A DNA stretch of 64,000 nt from Micavibrio sp. UBA2638. Its GTDB lineage: Bacteria > Pseudomonadota > Alphaproteobacteria > Micavibrionales > Micavibrionaceae. Location: contig DENS01000003.1 of assembly GCA_002359735.1 (NCBI GenBank), forward strand, positions 119,286 to 183,285, given 5' to 3'. Shown here in pieces: positions 51,032 through 59,387 of the stretch (positions are counted from its first letter, which is position 1; every line of letters begins with the position of its first letter). Position numbers and translations under genes: made by a program. The notes under the pieces are model-generated. The model was not told the origin of the DNA. It ran no database searches and saw only the letters and a program-made list of their open reading frames with translations.

Positions 51032-51864
51032 CCAAAACCGTCACAGTTATAGGCCGCGGCAGCTTTCTATCGCGGATGCTACAAAACCATAAACAGGCAC
51101 AGCACTGGCGCTTTATCGGGCATGAAGAGGCATTGGCCGAAACCGCATGGATGGACAAAACCGATATACTGATTAACTGCGCGTTCCACCCGGATCTGCG
51201 CAGCGGCCCGTATTCCCCGATCAAAGACGTCGACTTTTTGCTGGCGGGATACACTCAAAACCGGCCCATCCATTATATCATGCTCTCCAGCCGGGCCGTT
51301 TACGGGCCAGCACCGGATCGGACCCTGATCCTGCGTGAAGACAGCCCCGCCGCCCCCGATACCGATTACGGCCGCAATAAATATATGAGCGAACAAACCC
51401 TGACCGAAATGATACCGGCCGAACGCCTGACCATTTTACGCATGGGCAATATTTTCGGCGCCGAACGCGGGCGTCACACATTTTTTGGGGCGATGCTGGA
51501 CAGTTTATTAACGGATGGAAAACTACAATTTGATATCGCCCCGGATGCGCAGCGTGACTTCCTTTATGCCGGGCAATGGGCGGATTATATGACCCGCATT
51601 GCCGCCCGCCCCAAAGCCGGGCTTTATAACATCGGCGCCGGGTTCGGGATCACCACGCAAGATCTGGCGCGCCATATCATTGCCGTCTATGGCAAAGGTA
51701 AGATTGAATTTACAGGGCAAAGCCATACCGGGCAATTTATTTTGGATATCACCAAAGCGCGCCAAGCATTTCAGCTTCCGGCCTATAGCCGCCAGATGCT
51801 GCTTGATGATTGCAAACGGGTCATTGAACAAACCGTTTCAGACGCCCGGCGCGTACGCGTTTAA
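51028..51864 (+). CDS. NAD(P)-dependent SDR, sugar reductase/epimerase-like
   Basis: 278 residues. An atypical N-terminal dinucleotide motif VIGRGSFLSRML, then IMLSSRAVYGPA, YGRNKYMSEQ (Tyr and Lys of the SDR active site) and RMGNIFGAERG. It is shorter than the dehydratase upstream and may be the reductase or epimerase finishing the deoxysugar. It is the last gene of the operon, ending 10 bases before the convergent ilvA. Substrate unknown. Confidence 0.87.
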   Translation: MTKTVTVIGRGSFLSRMLQNHKQAQHWRFIGHEEALAETAWMDKTDILINCAFHPDLRSGPYSPIKDVDFLLAGYTQNRPIHYIMLSSRAVYGPAPDRTLILREDSPAAPDTDYGRNKYMSEQTLTEMIPAERLTILRMGNIFGAERGRHTFFGAMLDSLLTDGKLQFDIAPDAQRDFLYAGQWADYMTRIAARPKAGLYNIGAGFGITTQDLARHIIAVYGKGKIEFTGQSHTGQFILDITKARQAFQLPAYSRQMLLDDCKRVIEQTVSDARRVRV

Positions 51865-51874
51865 ACGCCGCAGG

Positions 51875-53089
51875 CTACCCGATATCGCGCATGACCTTAA
51901 CCACAAAACCCTTGCCTTCCAAATGGCTGACAATTTCCTCCACATGATTGGAATCGCGGGCCTCAATAACGATATCCAGCTCCGCACGCTTTAAGGAAAC
52001 GGTCTGCATCATGCGCTGGTGTATCACCTCGACCACATTCGCCCCACCTTCACCGATGATGCGGGCAATGTCAGAAAGCTGCCCGGGTGTATCATCAATT
52101 TCAAAGCGCAGCCGCGTAATGCGCCCGTCACGAACAAGGCCGCGCATAATCAGGGTCGAAAGAAGGCGCGAATCAATATTTCCGCCGCAAACCACAAGCC
52201 CGACCTTTTTGCCTTTATAGTGATCGATATTATTCTGAATAACCGCCAGACCGGCCCCGGCCGCCCCTTCGGCAACCAGTTTTTCCATGGACAGAAAGTC
52301 AAAGACGGCTTCCTCGATTTGTGCTTCGGTGGCGCTGTCGATGCGGTCAACCAATCGGTCAATAATTTCAATATTTTGTGGCGCAGGTGCCTTAACGGCA
52401 ATACCTTCGGCCAATGTCGATCCGCCGACCGGCCCGCCCCGGCCCTCACGCGCGGCCTTAACGGCATCGTATAAATCGGCTTGCGCGCCCACAACCTCAA
52501 TATCCGGTTTCATGCCCTTAACGGCCGTGGCCACGCCGCCAATCAAACCGCCGCCGCCAATCGGCACCACCACAACATCCAGATCCGGCTGATCTTCCAG
52601 CATTTCAATGCCCAGGGTTCCCTGCCCGGCGATAATGGCCGGATCATCAAACGGATGGATAAAGGTGAAATTGTTTTCCTTGGCCAGGCGCATCGTCTCT
52701 GCCACGCCTTCATCAAAACTGGTGCCGAATAAGACAACGCGCCCACCAAAATCTTCTGTGCGCTGAATTTTGTTAAAAGGCGTGCCGACCGGCATAACAA
52801 TCGTGGCCGGAATGCCCAAACGTTGCGCATGATAGGCAACCCCCTGCGCATGGTTGCCCGCGCTGCAGGCGATAACGCCGTTTTTACGCTGTTCGTCGCT
52901 CAGGGTTAATAGTTTATTGAGCGCCCCGCGCGCCTTAAAGGCATTGGTGTGCTGTAAATTTTCCAGCTTCAGATACAGGTCAATCCCCAAATGCAAAGAC
53001 AATCGCGCCGCCCGCACAATCGGCGTGCGGATAGTAGAAGATTTAATCGCCGCATGGGCCTTTTGAATATCTTCGAATGTTACGGTCAT
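51875..53089 (-). CDS. ilvA: Threonine ammonia-lyase
   Basis: 404 residues. A PLP fold type II catalytic domain (about 1-320) carries the PLP-binding K52 (TNAFKARGALN), ACSAGNHAQGVA and the glycine loop PIGGGGLIGG. One ACT-like regulatory domain ends the chain (LRFEIDDTPGQLSDIARIIGE). It deaminates threonine to 2-oxobutanoate, giving isoleucine precursors and a reactive enamine that RidA-type proteins (15 kb) clear. A single ACT unit and this length fit the shorter TdcB/IlvA subtype; whether it is biosynthetic or catabolic cannot be told. Confidence 0.93.
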   Translation of the reverse strand: MTVTFEDIQKAHAAIKSSTIRTPIVRAARLSLHLGIDLYLKLENLQHTNAFKARGALNKLLTLSDEQRKNGVIACSAGNHAQGVAYHAQRLGIPATIVMPVGTPFNKIQRTEDFGGRVVLFGTSFDEGVAETMRLAKENNFTFIHPFDDPAIIAGQGTLGIEMLEDQPDLDVVVVPIGGGGLIGGVATAVKGMKPDIEVVGAQADLYDAVKAAREGRGGPVGGSTLAEGIAVKAPAPQNIEIIDRLVDRIDSATEAQIEEAVFDFLSMEKLVAEGAAGAGLAVIQNNIDHYKGKKVGLVVCGGNIDSRLLSTLIMRGLVRDGRITRLRFEIDDTPGQLSDIARIIGEGGANVVEVIHQRMMQTVSLKRAELDIVIEARDSNHVEEIVSHLEGKGFVVKVMRDIG

Positions 53090-53225
53090 GGATTTTCCTT
53101 TTTCTTAACAGCCATTCAGCCCGTTACCATAAAGTGCCGCCGCAGCAAAATCAACAAAGGCGCACATGCCTGTGGTCAATTTTTTAAAAACATTAGGGAA
53201 GTACGATTTAATTTGATAGACTGTG

Positions 53226-53460
53226 TATAGCAAAGTCACGAAAAGAGGATCCCTCTTGAGTTTAAGAAAACAGCGTTTTCATACACACCACCCGGCGAGC
53301 TTCACCATTCGCCCCATGACTTTGTTACCCCACCACATTCGTAAATTCAGGCCAACACACCACCCAAGCGCGTATCGGCGAAGGGCAGCACATGCTTATA
53401 TCTCCTCTCCGCTGCCCTTTGTCAGCGCGCATTGGAAAGGAGGCGGCCCATAATTACGAT
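53226..53460 (+). other. Hairpin-rich intergenic region upstream of phoH, possible structured leader RNA
   Basis: The 394-bp gap holds no convincing gene but several hairpins in a row: AAGAGG/CCTCTT (53243-53257), GAAAAC/GTTTTC (53266-53280), GGCGA/TCGCC (53294-53313) and AAGGGCAGC/GCTGCCCTT (53381-53419). A weak -10 (TATAGC, 53226-53231) precedes the first. It could be a 5' leader of phoH or a small RNA. Confidence 0.35.
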
Positions 53461-53483
53461 CACCCAAAAAGGAGCCCACCACC

Positions 53484-54257
53484 ATGTCTAAGAAATCACG
53501 TAAATCACGCGGTAATTCGAATACAAACAAAGACAATGTCGTTCACTCCATGTTCGATGATCCCTATGCCTCTAAAGGCAAATCAAGTGGCTGGCATCCT
53601 TTGGATGATGAAATAAACGCCAAACGCGACAAAAAATTTATCAAAACAATCAAGCCACGATCAAAAGGGCAGGAAATTCTGATGAAAGCCATTCAGGACC
53701 ATTCCCTGACACTGGCCATCGGCCCTGCCGGAACAGGAAAAACCTATCTGGCCATTACGGCGGCCGTCGAGGCACTGGAAAAAGGGGAGGTCGAACGCAT
53801 CATTTTGTCCCGCCCCGCGATGGAGGCTGGAGAGTCTTTAGGATATCTGCCCGGCGATATGCATGAAAAAATGGCGCCGTATTTACGCCCGCTATATGAC
53901 GCCCTGGGGGACCGCATGGGCGGAAAGAAAGTCCGCCAGTACATCGAAGAAGGTGTTATTGAGATTGCCCCGGTCGGGTTTATGCGCGGCCGCACATTAA
54001 ACAATGCCTATGTCGTCATTGACGAGGCACAAAACTGTACCTATGTGCAATTAAAAATGCTGTTGTCGCGTCTGGGATGGCACTCCACCATGATTGTAAC
54101 CGGCGACCCCGAACAAACCGATTTATTGCCGGAACTATCGGGGCTGGATAAAATTTCCAAACGTCTGGATGCCCTGAAAAACGTTGCGGTGGTCAAGTTG
54201 GACCAAAAAGACATTGTTCGTCACCCGCTGGTGGCTGAAATGCTGGACGTTCTATAA
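53484..54257 (+). CDS. PhoH family ATPase
   Basis: 257 residues. A basic low-complexity N terminus (KKSRKSRGNSN) is followed by one P-loop ATPase domain: Walker A AIGPAGTGKTYLAI (about 78-91), ILSRPAMEAGESLGYLPGD, and Walker B AYVVIDEAQN with VTGDPEQTD. PhoH/YbeZ proteins are RNA-linked ATPases, often next to the endoribonuclease gene ybeY; none is adjacent here and the protein is shorter than YbeZ. AAGGAG precedes the ATG. A terminator follows. Confidence 0.92.
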   Translation: MSKKSRKSRGNSNTNKDNVVHSMFDDPYASKGKSSGWHPLDDEINAKRDKKFIKTIKPRSKGQEILMKAIQDHSLTLAIGPAGTGKTYLAITAAVEALEKGEVERIILSRPAMEAGESLGYLPGDMHEKMAPYLRPLYDALGDRMGGKKVRQYIEEGVIEIAPVGFMRGRTLNNAYVVIDEAQNCTYVQLKMLLSRLGWHSTMIVTGDPEQTDLLPELSGLDKISKRLDALKNVAVVKLDQKDIVRHPLVAEMLDVL

Positions 54258-54304
54258 ACTAAAGTGACTTTTACGGCTGTAACGCCATCCACATACCTTA
54301 GAAT

Positions 54305-54340
54305 AACGCCTGCGCCATTTATAACCCGCAGGCGTTTTTT
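54305..54340 (+). terminator. Intrinsic terminator after phoH
   Basis: AACGCCTGCG (54305-54314) pairs perfectly with CGCAGGCGTT (54327-54336), followed by TTTT. Confidence 0.92.
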
Positions 54341-54462
54341 ATCAAAAGCCTGAAAACCGGCCATTCCAGGTGATTTTTGTACTTTCTTGTACCGCTTTAC
54401 CAATATTTAATATTTCTCGGATAATCTAGGCGTAAGTTTAAACCAAAAGGGAATATATCAGG

Positions 54463-54960
54463 GTGTCCGATAACCACGACAATAACAGCCAGACCTATAG
54501 TATTCACCTGATCACCGCCGAAATGGGCGGGCCCGGGGCGCAGGTCTATAATCATATTCGTTTCCGCAACCATTTGGGTCAGGACGCCTTGGCCTTTCAT
54601 GGCATTGCCGTTCCGCGCGCGGCCGATAACTCCAGGGCCTTACGCGTCATTATGGCGCCGGTTCAGGGCGATGGCCTGCCCAGCAAGAACTTTAAAATTG
54701 TTCACGAAGCCTGCCTGTTCGAAGGCAGCGCAGAAGACTATCTGTCAAAACTGGCCTGTGCCGGTGATGCAGCCAATTTTGTTAATCAACAAAACCTTAC
54801 CTATAACCCGGAAAATGAAAACGGAGAAAGTCCGAATTCCATCGCGCATACATTGATACGCGCCATGGATCTGGAAATGCCGGAAATAGCCGAGCAATTC
54901 TGGGCACCCGGTCATGCCCGTGTCATTCTTCCCAACAACTGGAGATCAGCCTATGCCTAA
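54463..54960 (+). CDS. Hypothetical protein, unknown fold
   Basis: 165 residues from a GTG at 54463. Landmarks are YSIHLITAEMGGPGAQVYNH, a central FHGIAVPRAADNSRAL, NFKIVHEACLFEGSAEDYL and SPNSIAHTLIRAMDLEMPEI. The early His and the later Asn-Ser-x-Ala-His stretch are reminiscent of cysteine-peptidase-like folds, but no clear nucleophile pattern was found, so this is only an idea. There is no signal peptide. It overlaps the next small gene by eight bases, so the two are translationally coupled and may work together. Confidence 0.6.
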   Translation: MSDNHDNNSQTYSIHLITAEMGGPGAQVYNHIRFRNHLGQDALAFHGIAVPRAADNSRALRVIMAPVQGDGLPSKNFKIVHEACLFEGSAEDYLSKLACAGDAANFVNQQNLTYNPENENGESPNSIAHTLIRAMDLEMPEIAEQFWAPGHARVILPNNWRSAYA

Positions 54961-55168
54961 TGCACAATTTATTGTCAGTGAAATTTTACCAGCGATGCAA
55001 CAAGCACTCGGCGCGACAAACGTCATGGCCGAGGCCCGTGAAAGCGCACCCAACGGCGCGCATTTTGACGCCGCAAATCCGGCCGCAACCACGCCGTTAA
55101 TTGCAGATGCGATGATGCCGCAGGCCGAACCGGCCGTCGAAAATGCCGTTCGGATGACATTCGACTAA
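54953..55168 (+). CDS. Small hypothetical protein coupled to the preceding gene
   Basis: 71 residues from the ATG at 54953 (GGAG upstream). It is acidic and Ala/Pro-rich, with NAQFIVSEILPAMQQALGAT at the start, then ARESAPNGAHFDAANPAATT and a C-terminal VENAVRMTFD. It is probably helical at the N terminus and disordered after. The tight overlap with the 165-residue protein gene suggests a partner or accessory role. No family recognised. Confidence 0.6.
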   Translation: MPNAQFIVSEILPAMQQALGATNVMAEARESAPNGAHFDAANPAATTPLIADAMMPQAEPAVENAVRMTFD

Positions 55169-55281
55169 ACAAACCATCATCACGGTTTTAAAAATTGTTA
55201 TATGCCGGTTTTCTTTTGCGAAGACCGGCATAGTTTATTTTAGGTAATCACGTCATCAGCACACTTAAGGAGGCAAACAGC

Positions 55282-55707
55282 ATGAGTATTATCTATACAG
55301 CCAAAGCAACATCAACCGGTGGCCGTGACGGCCATGTCGCAACAGATGACGGCGCCATCGAATGCGATCTATCCCTGCCTGGGTCCAACAAAAAAGGGCC
55401 AAACCCGGAACAGTTTTTTGCCGCCGGGTATTCGGCCTGCTTTGGTCAGGCGCTGGAGGCGGTTGCCGAACAAAAAGGCATAAAACCGGACAGCATAGAG
55501 GTTCAGGCCAGTGTTAGCCTGCATAAACAAAACAACGCCTTTCATCTTTCGGTGAAACTGGATGGGCACTTGCCCGGCCTGTCCCGTAAAGACGCCGAAT
55601 TTTTGATGAAAGAGGCGCATAAAATCTGCCCCTATTCAAAAGCCGTCAGCGCAGGCATCGTCATTGAATTATCCCTCAGCGGAACAGACGTCAAAGCCGC
55701 CGCCTGA
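55282..55707 (+). CDS. Organic hydroperoxide resistance protein, Ohr/OsmC family
   Basis: 141 residues, full length, with AAGGAGG upstream. It reduces organic hydroperoxides using two Cys: C53 (GYSACFGQALE, peroxidatic) and C116 (HKICPYSKA, resolving). The N-terminal IIYTAKATSTGGRDGHV and the pattern NPEQFFAAGYSACF are those of Ohr rather than OsmC. No OhrR regulator is adjacent. It ends at a terminator and is the last gene before the AT-rich stretch. Confidence 0.94.
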   Translation: MSIIYTAKATSTGGRDGHVATDDGAIECDLSLPGSNKKGPNPEQFFAAGYSACFGQALEAVAEQKGIKPDSIEVQASVSLHKQNNAFHLSVKLDGHLPGLSRKDAEFLMKEAHKICPYSKAVSAGIVIELSLSGTDVKAAA

Positions 55708-55723
55708 TATTAAAGAATACAAT

Positions 55724-55751
55724 CAACCGCTATCATCACTGGTAGCGGTTG
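55724..55751 (+). terminator. Intrinsic terminator-like hairpin after ohr
   Basis: CAACCGCTA (55724-55732) pairs perfectly with TAGCGGTTG (55743-55751), followed by TTTGATTATTTTT. It marks the boundary with the AT-rich region. Confidence 0.8.
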
Positions 55752-55910
55752 TTTGATTATTTTTACAAATTAAACACTTTGTTATGCATTAATTTTCTAA
55801 GAAAATTAAAAAAAGCGGACTTAAATAAAATCAAGGAGCCAGAAGCACACCTTATGTTTTTATACGCGGTGTCCAAAATACTCTGACGACGTACAATTTT
55901 TCCCCTTGGA

Positions 55911-56240
55911 TTATGACAAAGTCGGTGGCCATACTGTTATAATTAATATCAATGCAGTTGTTATTAATAAGTACAAAATCACGCCCACCAAAGGTGTGGC
56001 TAAAACCCCAATAAAAAAATATAGCAACTCAAAATTTTTAATAGGGAGAGATTTTTTGTTTATAAGGACCTCTAATTTTCTATGTAAAAAAAATATTATT
56101 GGCAAGGCAGCCATAAATATTAAAAGCTTTAATATTATGGAGATAGAGAGCGGAATATACATTGCGACAAAAAATGATAATGACCAACCAAGTAGTAAAA
56201 ATAGTTTCAGCCGATTAGATGAGTTGGATAGATTTCCCAT
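55911..56240 (-). CDS. Small AT-rich membrane protein, unknown
   Basis: 109 residues from the ATG at 56240. About four hydrophobic segments, with landmarks LKLFLLLGWSLSFFVAMYIP, IFMAALPIIFFLHRKLE and VLATPLVGVILYLLITTALI. The gene is strongly AT-rich with many AAA, ATT and TTT codons, unlike the window's core genes, suggesting foreign origin. No ribosome-binding site of strength is seen. The opposite strand is also open over this span, but the membrane-protein reading is more protein-like. Function unknown. Confidence 0.5.
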   Translation of the reverse strand: MGNLSNSSNRLKLFLLLGWSLSFFVAMYIPLSISIILKLLIFMAALPIIFFLHRKLEVLINKKSLPIKNFELLYFFIGVLATPLVGVILYLLITTALILIITVWPPTLS

Positions 56241-56255
56241 GTTATTTTTGCCCAA

Positions 56256-56656
56256 TTTTTGGTTATGAATCTAAAATATTTAGCTCTTAGTAAAATTCAA
56301 AACCTATTTTCTAATAGCATTGTCTGCCACGAATCACAAAGAATTAAATTGTAATAAATATATTATATACAACTATAGACCTTTAGAATTATGGTATATT
56401 CCATAATGGCATTTATCCGATTAGATTTAAGAACCAGTCCCTTTTTTGGCGCCATTTTTAAGTATAGTTTCCAGCCATGATATAACTCATTTCTAAAAAC
56501 TACCGTACAAAACCCGTATCCTGCTACATACCCAAGGCTAATTTTCCAACATTCTTGTTAAGGAGTGAAACAATCAAAATCATTGCTATATTTCGCCAGG
56601 GAACCTTACTCTCACGTGCCATAATAATGCCTCTTATTTAACCAAGAAAACAGAAA
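56256..56656. other. AT-rich stretch without a convincing gene
   Basis: About 400 bp, strongly A/T-rich, between two small membrane genes. Apart from one very short ORF with a ribosome-binding site (56524-56622, minus strand), nothing gene-like is visible. It looks like decayed or foreign DNA. Confidence 0.5.
56524..56622 (-). CDS. Very short ORF, 32 residues, doubtful
   Basis: ATG at 56622 with AGAGG at good spacing, stop TAG at 56524. It encodes MARESKVPWRNIAMILIVSL and twelve more residues, one possible membrane helix. It could be a real micropeptide or the remnant of a longer gene. Evidence is weak. Confidence 0.25.
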   Translation of the reverse strand: MARESKVPWRNIAMILIVSLLNKNVGKLALGM

Positions 56657-56774
56657 CTGTACCCCGTCAGCACAAGTTGGACAGATAGCGCCTCAATGCT
56701 AAGGGCATGGTTTTGGCTCATCTTCGATAAGCCAAAAACAGAGTTCAAAAATCTGAGGGCTTCTTTTTAATTTC
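56657..56774. repeat. 118-bp direct repeat, copy 1
   Basis: It matches 57043-57160 with three mismatches by eye, offset 386 bp. It begins CTGTACCCCGTCAGCACAAG and contains a TTTTGGCT/AGCCAAAA hairpin and a GAGGGCTTCTTTTT segment. It overlaps the last codons and the downstream flank of the 90-residue protein gene (minus strand). Confidence 0.93.
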
Positions 56775-57017
56775 TATATTTGCTTTATGTATTCCACTTA
56801 TTACAGAGTAATAGAGGCTCCCTGATCCCAATATCAAAAAAAATATACTTCCCCATTCATCAGAATTAATAAAGATACGCGCCCCGCACAATAAAATAAA
56901 AAAAGGGCAAAAAATGATTAGTAGATTTCTTAGAATATATTTTCTCTCTAAAGATTTACGTGCCACTAGCTTTTTGTAATTCTCCGAATTAATAATTTCT
57001 TTAAATTTATTAAACAT
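56745..57017 (-). CDS. Small AT-rich membrane protein between the 118-bp repeats
   Basis: 90 residues from the ATG at 57017. A basic N-terminal helix (FKEIINSENYKKLVARKSLE) precedes two hydrophobic segments (NLLIIFCPFFILLCGARIF and IFFLILGSGSLYYSVISG). The last ten codons and the stop fall within repeat copy 1, so the C terminus IEIKKKPSDF is partly repeat-encoded. Base composition is far more AT-rich than in neighbouring core genes. It looks like a small acquired gene cassette. Function unknown. Confidence 0.55.
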   Translation of the reverse strand: MFNKFKEIINSENYKKLVARKSLERKYILRNLLIIFCPFFILLCGARIFINSDEWGSIFFLILGSGSLYYSVISGIHKANIEIKKKPSDF

Positions 57018-57042
57018 TTAAAATACTCATAATGGTTTTTAT

Positions 57043-57160
57043 CTGTACCCCGTCAGCACAAGTTGGACAGATAGCGCCTCAATGCTAAGGGCATGTTTTT
57101 GGCTCATCTTCGATAAGCCAAAAACAGAGTTTAAAAATCTGAGGGCTTTTTTTTAATTTC
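57043..57160. repeat. 118-bp direct repeat, copy 2
   Basis: Second copy of the repeat. It overlaps the stop codon and final residues of the 697-residue protein gene on the minus strand. Thus each of two successive minus-strand genes is followed by one copy. Confidence 0.93.
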
Positions 57161-59246
57161 CAAGCTGCATTTTCAAGGCTTTGATTTCGGCTCTGGCGGC
57201 GGCCAGTTCATCTTCCATCCGCGCCAGTGTCGCCAGCTGCGCCTGCTCTGTTACCTGCGGGTCAAACAGCATCATTTCCAGTTCTTTTTTCTCCATGGCG
57301 CATTGGGCGCGCTCTTTCTGGATTTGTTGCCCCAGATTGGCAATCTGGCGCTCGGCCTCATTATAACGCATGGTGGCCTGTTCCAGATTCCAGTTATCAG
57401 AGGCCACTTCCAGACGCTCTTTTTCTGATGCTCTCAAGGCTAGTTCCAATTCGGCGTTCAGGGCTTTATTCTCGCGCTTTGCCTTGGCCAATTGTGCCTC
57501 CAGCTCTGCGGCGCGCTTATCACCAAATTTGGCCGGAACCGCCGGCGGCGCATCCACGGACCGCACTGGAATATCGGTAAAATCGGCTTCGGCCTTTGTG
57601 ACCGTTTTGGTGACCTTCACATCCGGCGTAGAAACGCTTTCCACTTTACGCGGCGTTGGCAATGGCGCGGGCGCAATTTCAGCCTCAGTTTCAGTCTGGT
57701 TTTCGGCCTCGCCCAGATCAGCCAGCGCGGAATCGCTTGCGCTTTCGCTCTTGGGCTCTGGCTCCGGGGTTATAGTCCCATCCTGCTTGGCGCGCGCATC
57801 CGCTTGATCGTCCTGCAAAACGGTTTTTTCTGTTGTGCTGGTAATGGAACCGGGCGGCGGGGTCAAATCCTCGGCCGGTGCGGCCATCTTGACCGGTTCA
57901 TCCGTATCATCGCTGCTAACGAAATCTTTCAGTTCTTCCAGTAAGGACTTTTTCTTTTTTGTCTCTGGTTTTTGTGCCTCGGGATTTTCTGTCTCCGGCT
58001 TTACTTCCGTAATAACTTCGCGTTCCGGGGTGGCGTCGGCGCTCAGGCCCTCTGCGGTTTTAACGGCGGCGGCTTCTTCAGCGTCCTTTTCGGCGCCGGG
58101 CAATATTTCCGCATCGGAAGCAGCCACAGCTTCGGCGCCGCCGGAATCCTGTCCGGCTTGATCTGAGCCAATTTTACTCAAATCAATAAAATCAGATTCC
58201 TTTGTTTCACCGGCTTTGGCCAGGGCGGCCTTTTGCATTTTTTCTGCACTGATTGATCGAATAGGTGCCTGATCCTGAGTTTCAATCGCCGTCCCCATTT
58301 CTTCCGCCAATTGCTTGGTAAAGCTGGAGGCGGATCTTTCCGGGCGCACACTCAGCGCATCCTGATCGGCAAGGCTTTGGCCTGTTTCTTCCATTTCCTT
58401 TTGCAATTCGGTGGTTACGCGCTCCTCTATAGGGCGAATGCGCGCGATCTCTTCCTCGTATTTCTTAAGCTCGGCCTCCTGACGGGCCACCATTCTTTCA
58501 GACGGGGCGGGGCGGTCCGGCTCACCAGTGGCAATTTTGCCTGACGGCTGCGCGGCGTCCTCGGCTTTATCGGTATCGGTATCGGTATCGACATCGGCAT
58601 CGGCGCTATCGATATTCGGCGCGCTATCGGCCTCATCCATATCCGTAATTGCAACAGCTTCCGTTGCTTCATCTGGTTCTGTTACCTCCACGATGTCGCC
58701 AGGCTGGGCCATATCCGGCGCAGCAGCAGCCATCGCGGCGTCCTGTGCAGGGGCGCCGGACATACAGCGCGCAAATCCGGTTGCCGCATTTGAAAATCCG
58801 GTCAGGTAAAAACGAAACCCGGTACCCGCAATATCCAGATCCATGGCACTGGCGGCCCGTAAATCATCCAGAATAGTGCTATGGGCACTGATATCCATCA
58901 CGAGAACCTGAGCGCTGTCCGCCACAGCAGACAAGGACAGCGTTGTCTGCCCCGGTATCGTCAGTGTAACCGGAACGCGCTGGCCCGCCGTAAAGGCTTT
59001 CTGGCGCAGGTCAACGCTAATGGCTTCAAACACCGCATCCTTACCTTGCATCTGAACAAAAAAGCCGTTGTTATACTCACTGAGCAGCAAACAATGCCCG
59101 CCGGAGCCGCCGCCCGATTTGGACAAATCCCACCCGGCAGAGGGGTAAAAGGAACTGACCGGGGCTTCATAAGCCGAAGCCGTTCCAACGCCCATCAAGG
59201 CGGAAATTGTAAGGACCGACGCACATAACGCAATTTTCTTTAACAT
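57153..59246 (-). CDS. Large secreted protein with disordered acidic middle and C-terminal coiled coil
   Basis: 697 residues with a signal peptide (cleavage near residue 25, TASA/YE). Residues about 26-165 form a compact domain with two Cys (GGHCLLLSEY, FARCMSGAP) and landmarks FVQMQGKDAVFEAISVDLRQ. The middle (about 170-580) is acidic and low-complexity, with runs such as DADVDTDTDTDKAED. The last 110 residues form a strong coiled coil (RAAELEAQLAKAKRENKALN, RMEDELAAARAEIKALKMQL). It may be a periplasmic or surface structural protein. No family is recognised; the last codons lie in repeat copy 2. Confidence 0.8.
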   Translation of the reverse strand: MLKKIALCASVLTISALMGVGTASAYEAPVSSFYPSAGWDLSKSGGGSGGHCLLLSEYNNGFFVQMQGKDAVFEAISVDLRQKAFTAGQRVPVTLTIPGQTTLSLSAVADSAQVLVMDISAHSTILDDLRAASAMDLDIAGTGFRFYLTGFSNAATGFARCMSGAPAQDAAMAAAAPDMAQPGDIVEVTEPDEATEAVAITDMDEADSAPNIDSADADVDTDTDTDKAEDAAQPSGKIATGEPDRPAPSERMVARQEAELKKYEEEIARIRPIEERVTTELQKEMEETGQSLADQDALSVRPERSASSFTKQLAEEMGTAIETQDQAPIRSISAEKMQKAALAKAGETKESDFIDLSKIGSDQAGQDSGGAEAVAASDAEILPGAEKDAEEAAAVKTAEGLSADATPEREVITEVKPETENPEAQKPETKKKKSLLEELKDFVSSDDTDEPVKMAAPAEDLTPPPGSITSTTEKTVLQDDQADARAKQDGTITPEPEPKSESASDSALADLGEAENQTETEAEIAPAPLPTPRKVESVSTPDVKVTKTVTKAEADFTDIPVRSVDAPPAVPAKFGDKRAAELEAQLAKAKRENKALNAELELALRASEKERLEVASDNWNLEQATMRYNEAERQIANLGQQIQKERAQCAMEKKELEMMLFDPQVTEQAQLATLARMEDELAAARAEIKALKMQLGN

Positions 59247-59374
59247 AGTATCTCATTTCTTATTCGGATGGGGCTTACCACGCACAGGTGATACAGCGAA
59301 ATCTTCTTTATTTTTAAAGGAACTATGCCGCAAGAACAAGTCATTTTGCAGCTGTTTTTTCACCCCCCGCCTGT

Positions 59375-59380
59375 TATAAT
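59375..59380 (+). promoter_or_regulatory. Consensus -10 element of the SCP2 gene, near-leaderless
   Basis: A perfect TATAAT ends seven bases before the ATG at 59388, so transcription would start at or just before the start codon. No good -35 element is seen. Confidence 0.4.
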
Positions 59381-59387
59381 GACGGGC

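Noticed and set aside
53223..53453. Frame of 76 codons before phoH.
   Set aside because: His/Arg/Pro-rich random-looking sequence. The region is better explained by hairpins or non-coding DNA.
55906..56268. Plus-strand frame opposite the 109-residue membrane protein.
   Set aside because: No ribosome-binding site and poor protein character. The minus-strand reading with four hydrophobic segments is more likely, though neither is certain.
56657..57160. Integron attC sites as explanation for the 118-bp repeats.
   Set aside because: One RYYYAAC-like core was seen, but not the paired inner and outer core sites needed for attC, and no integrase is present in the window.
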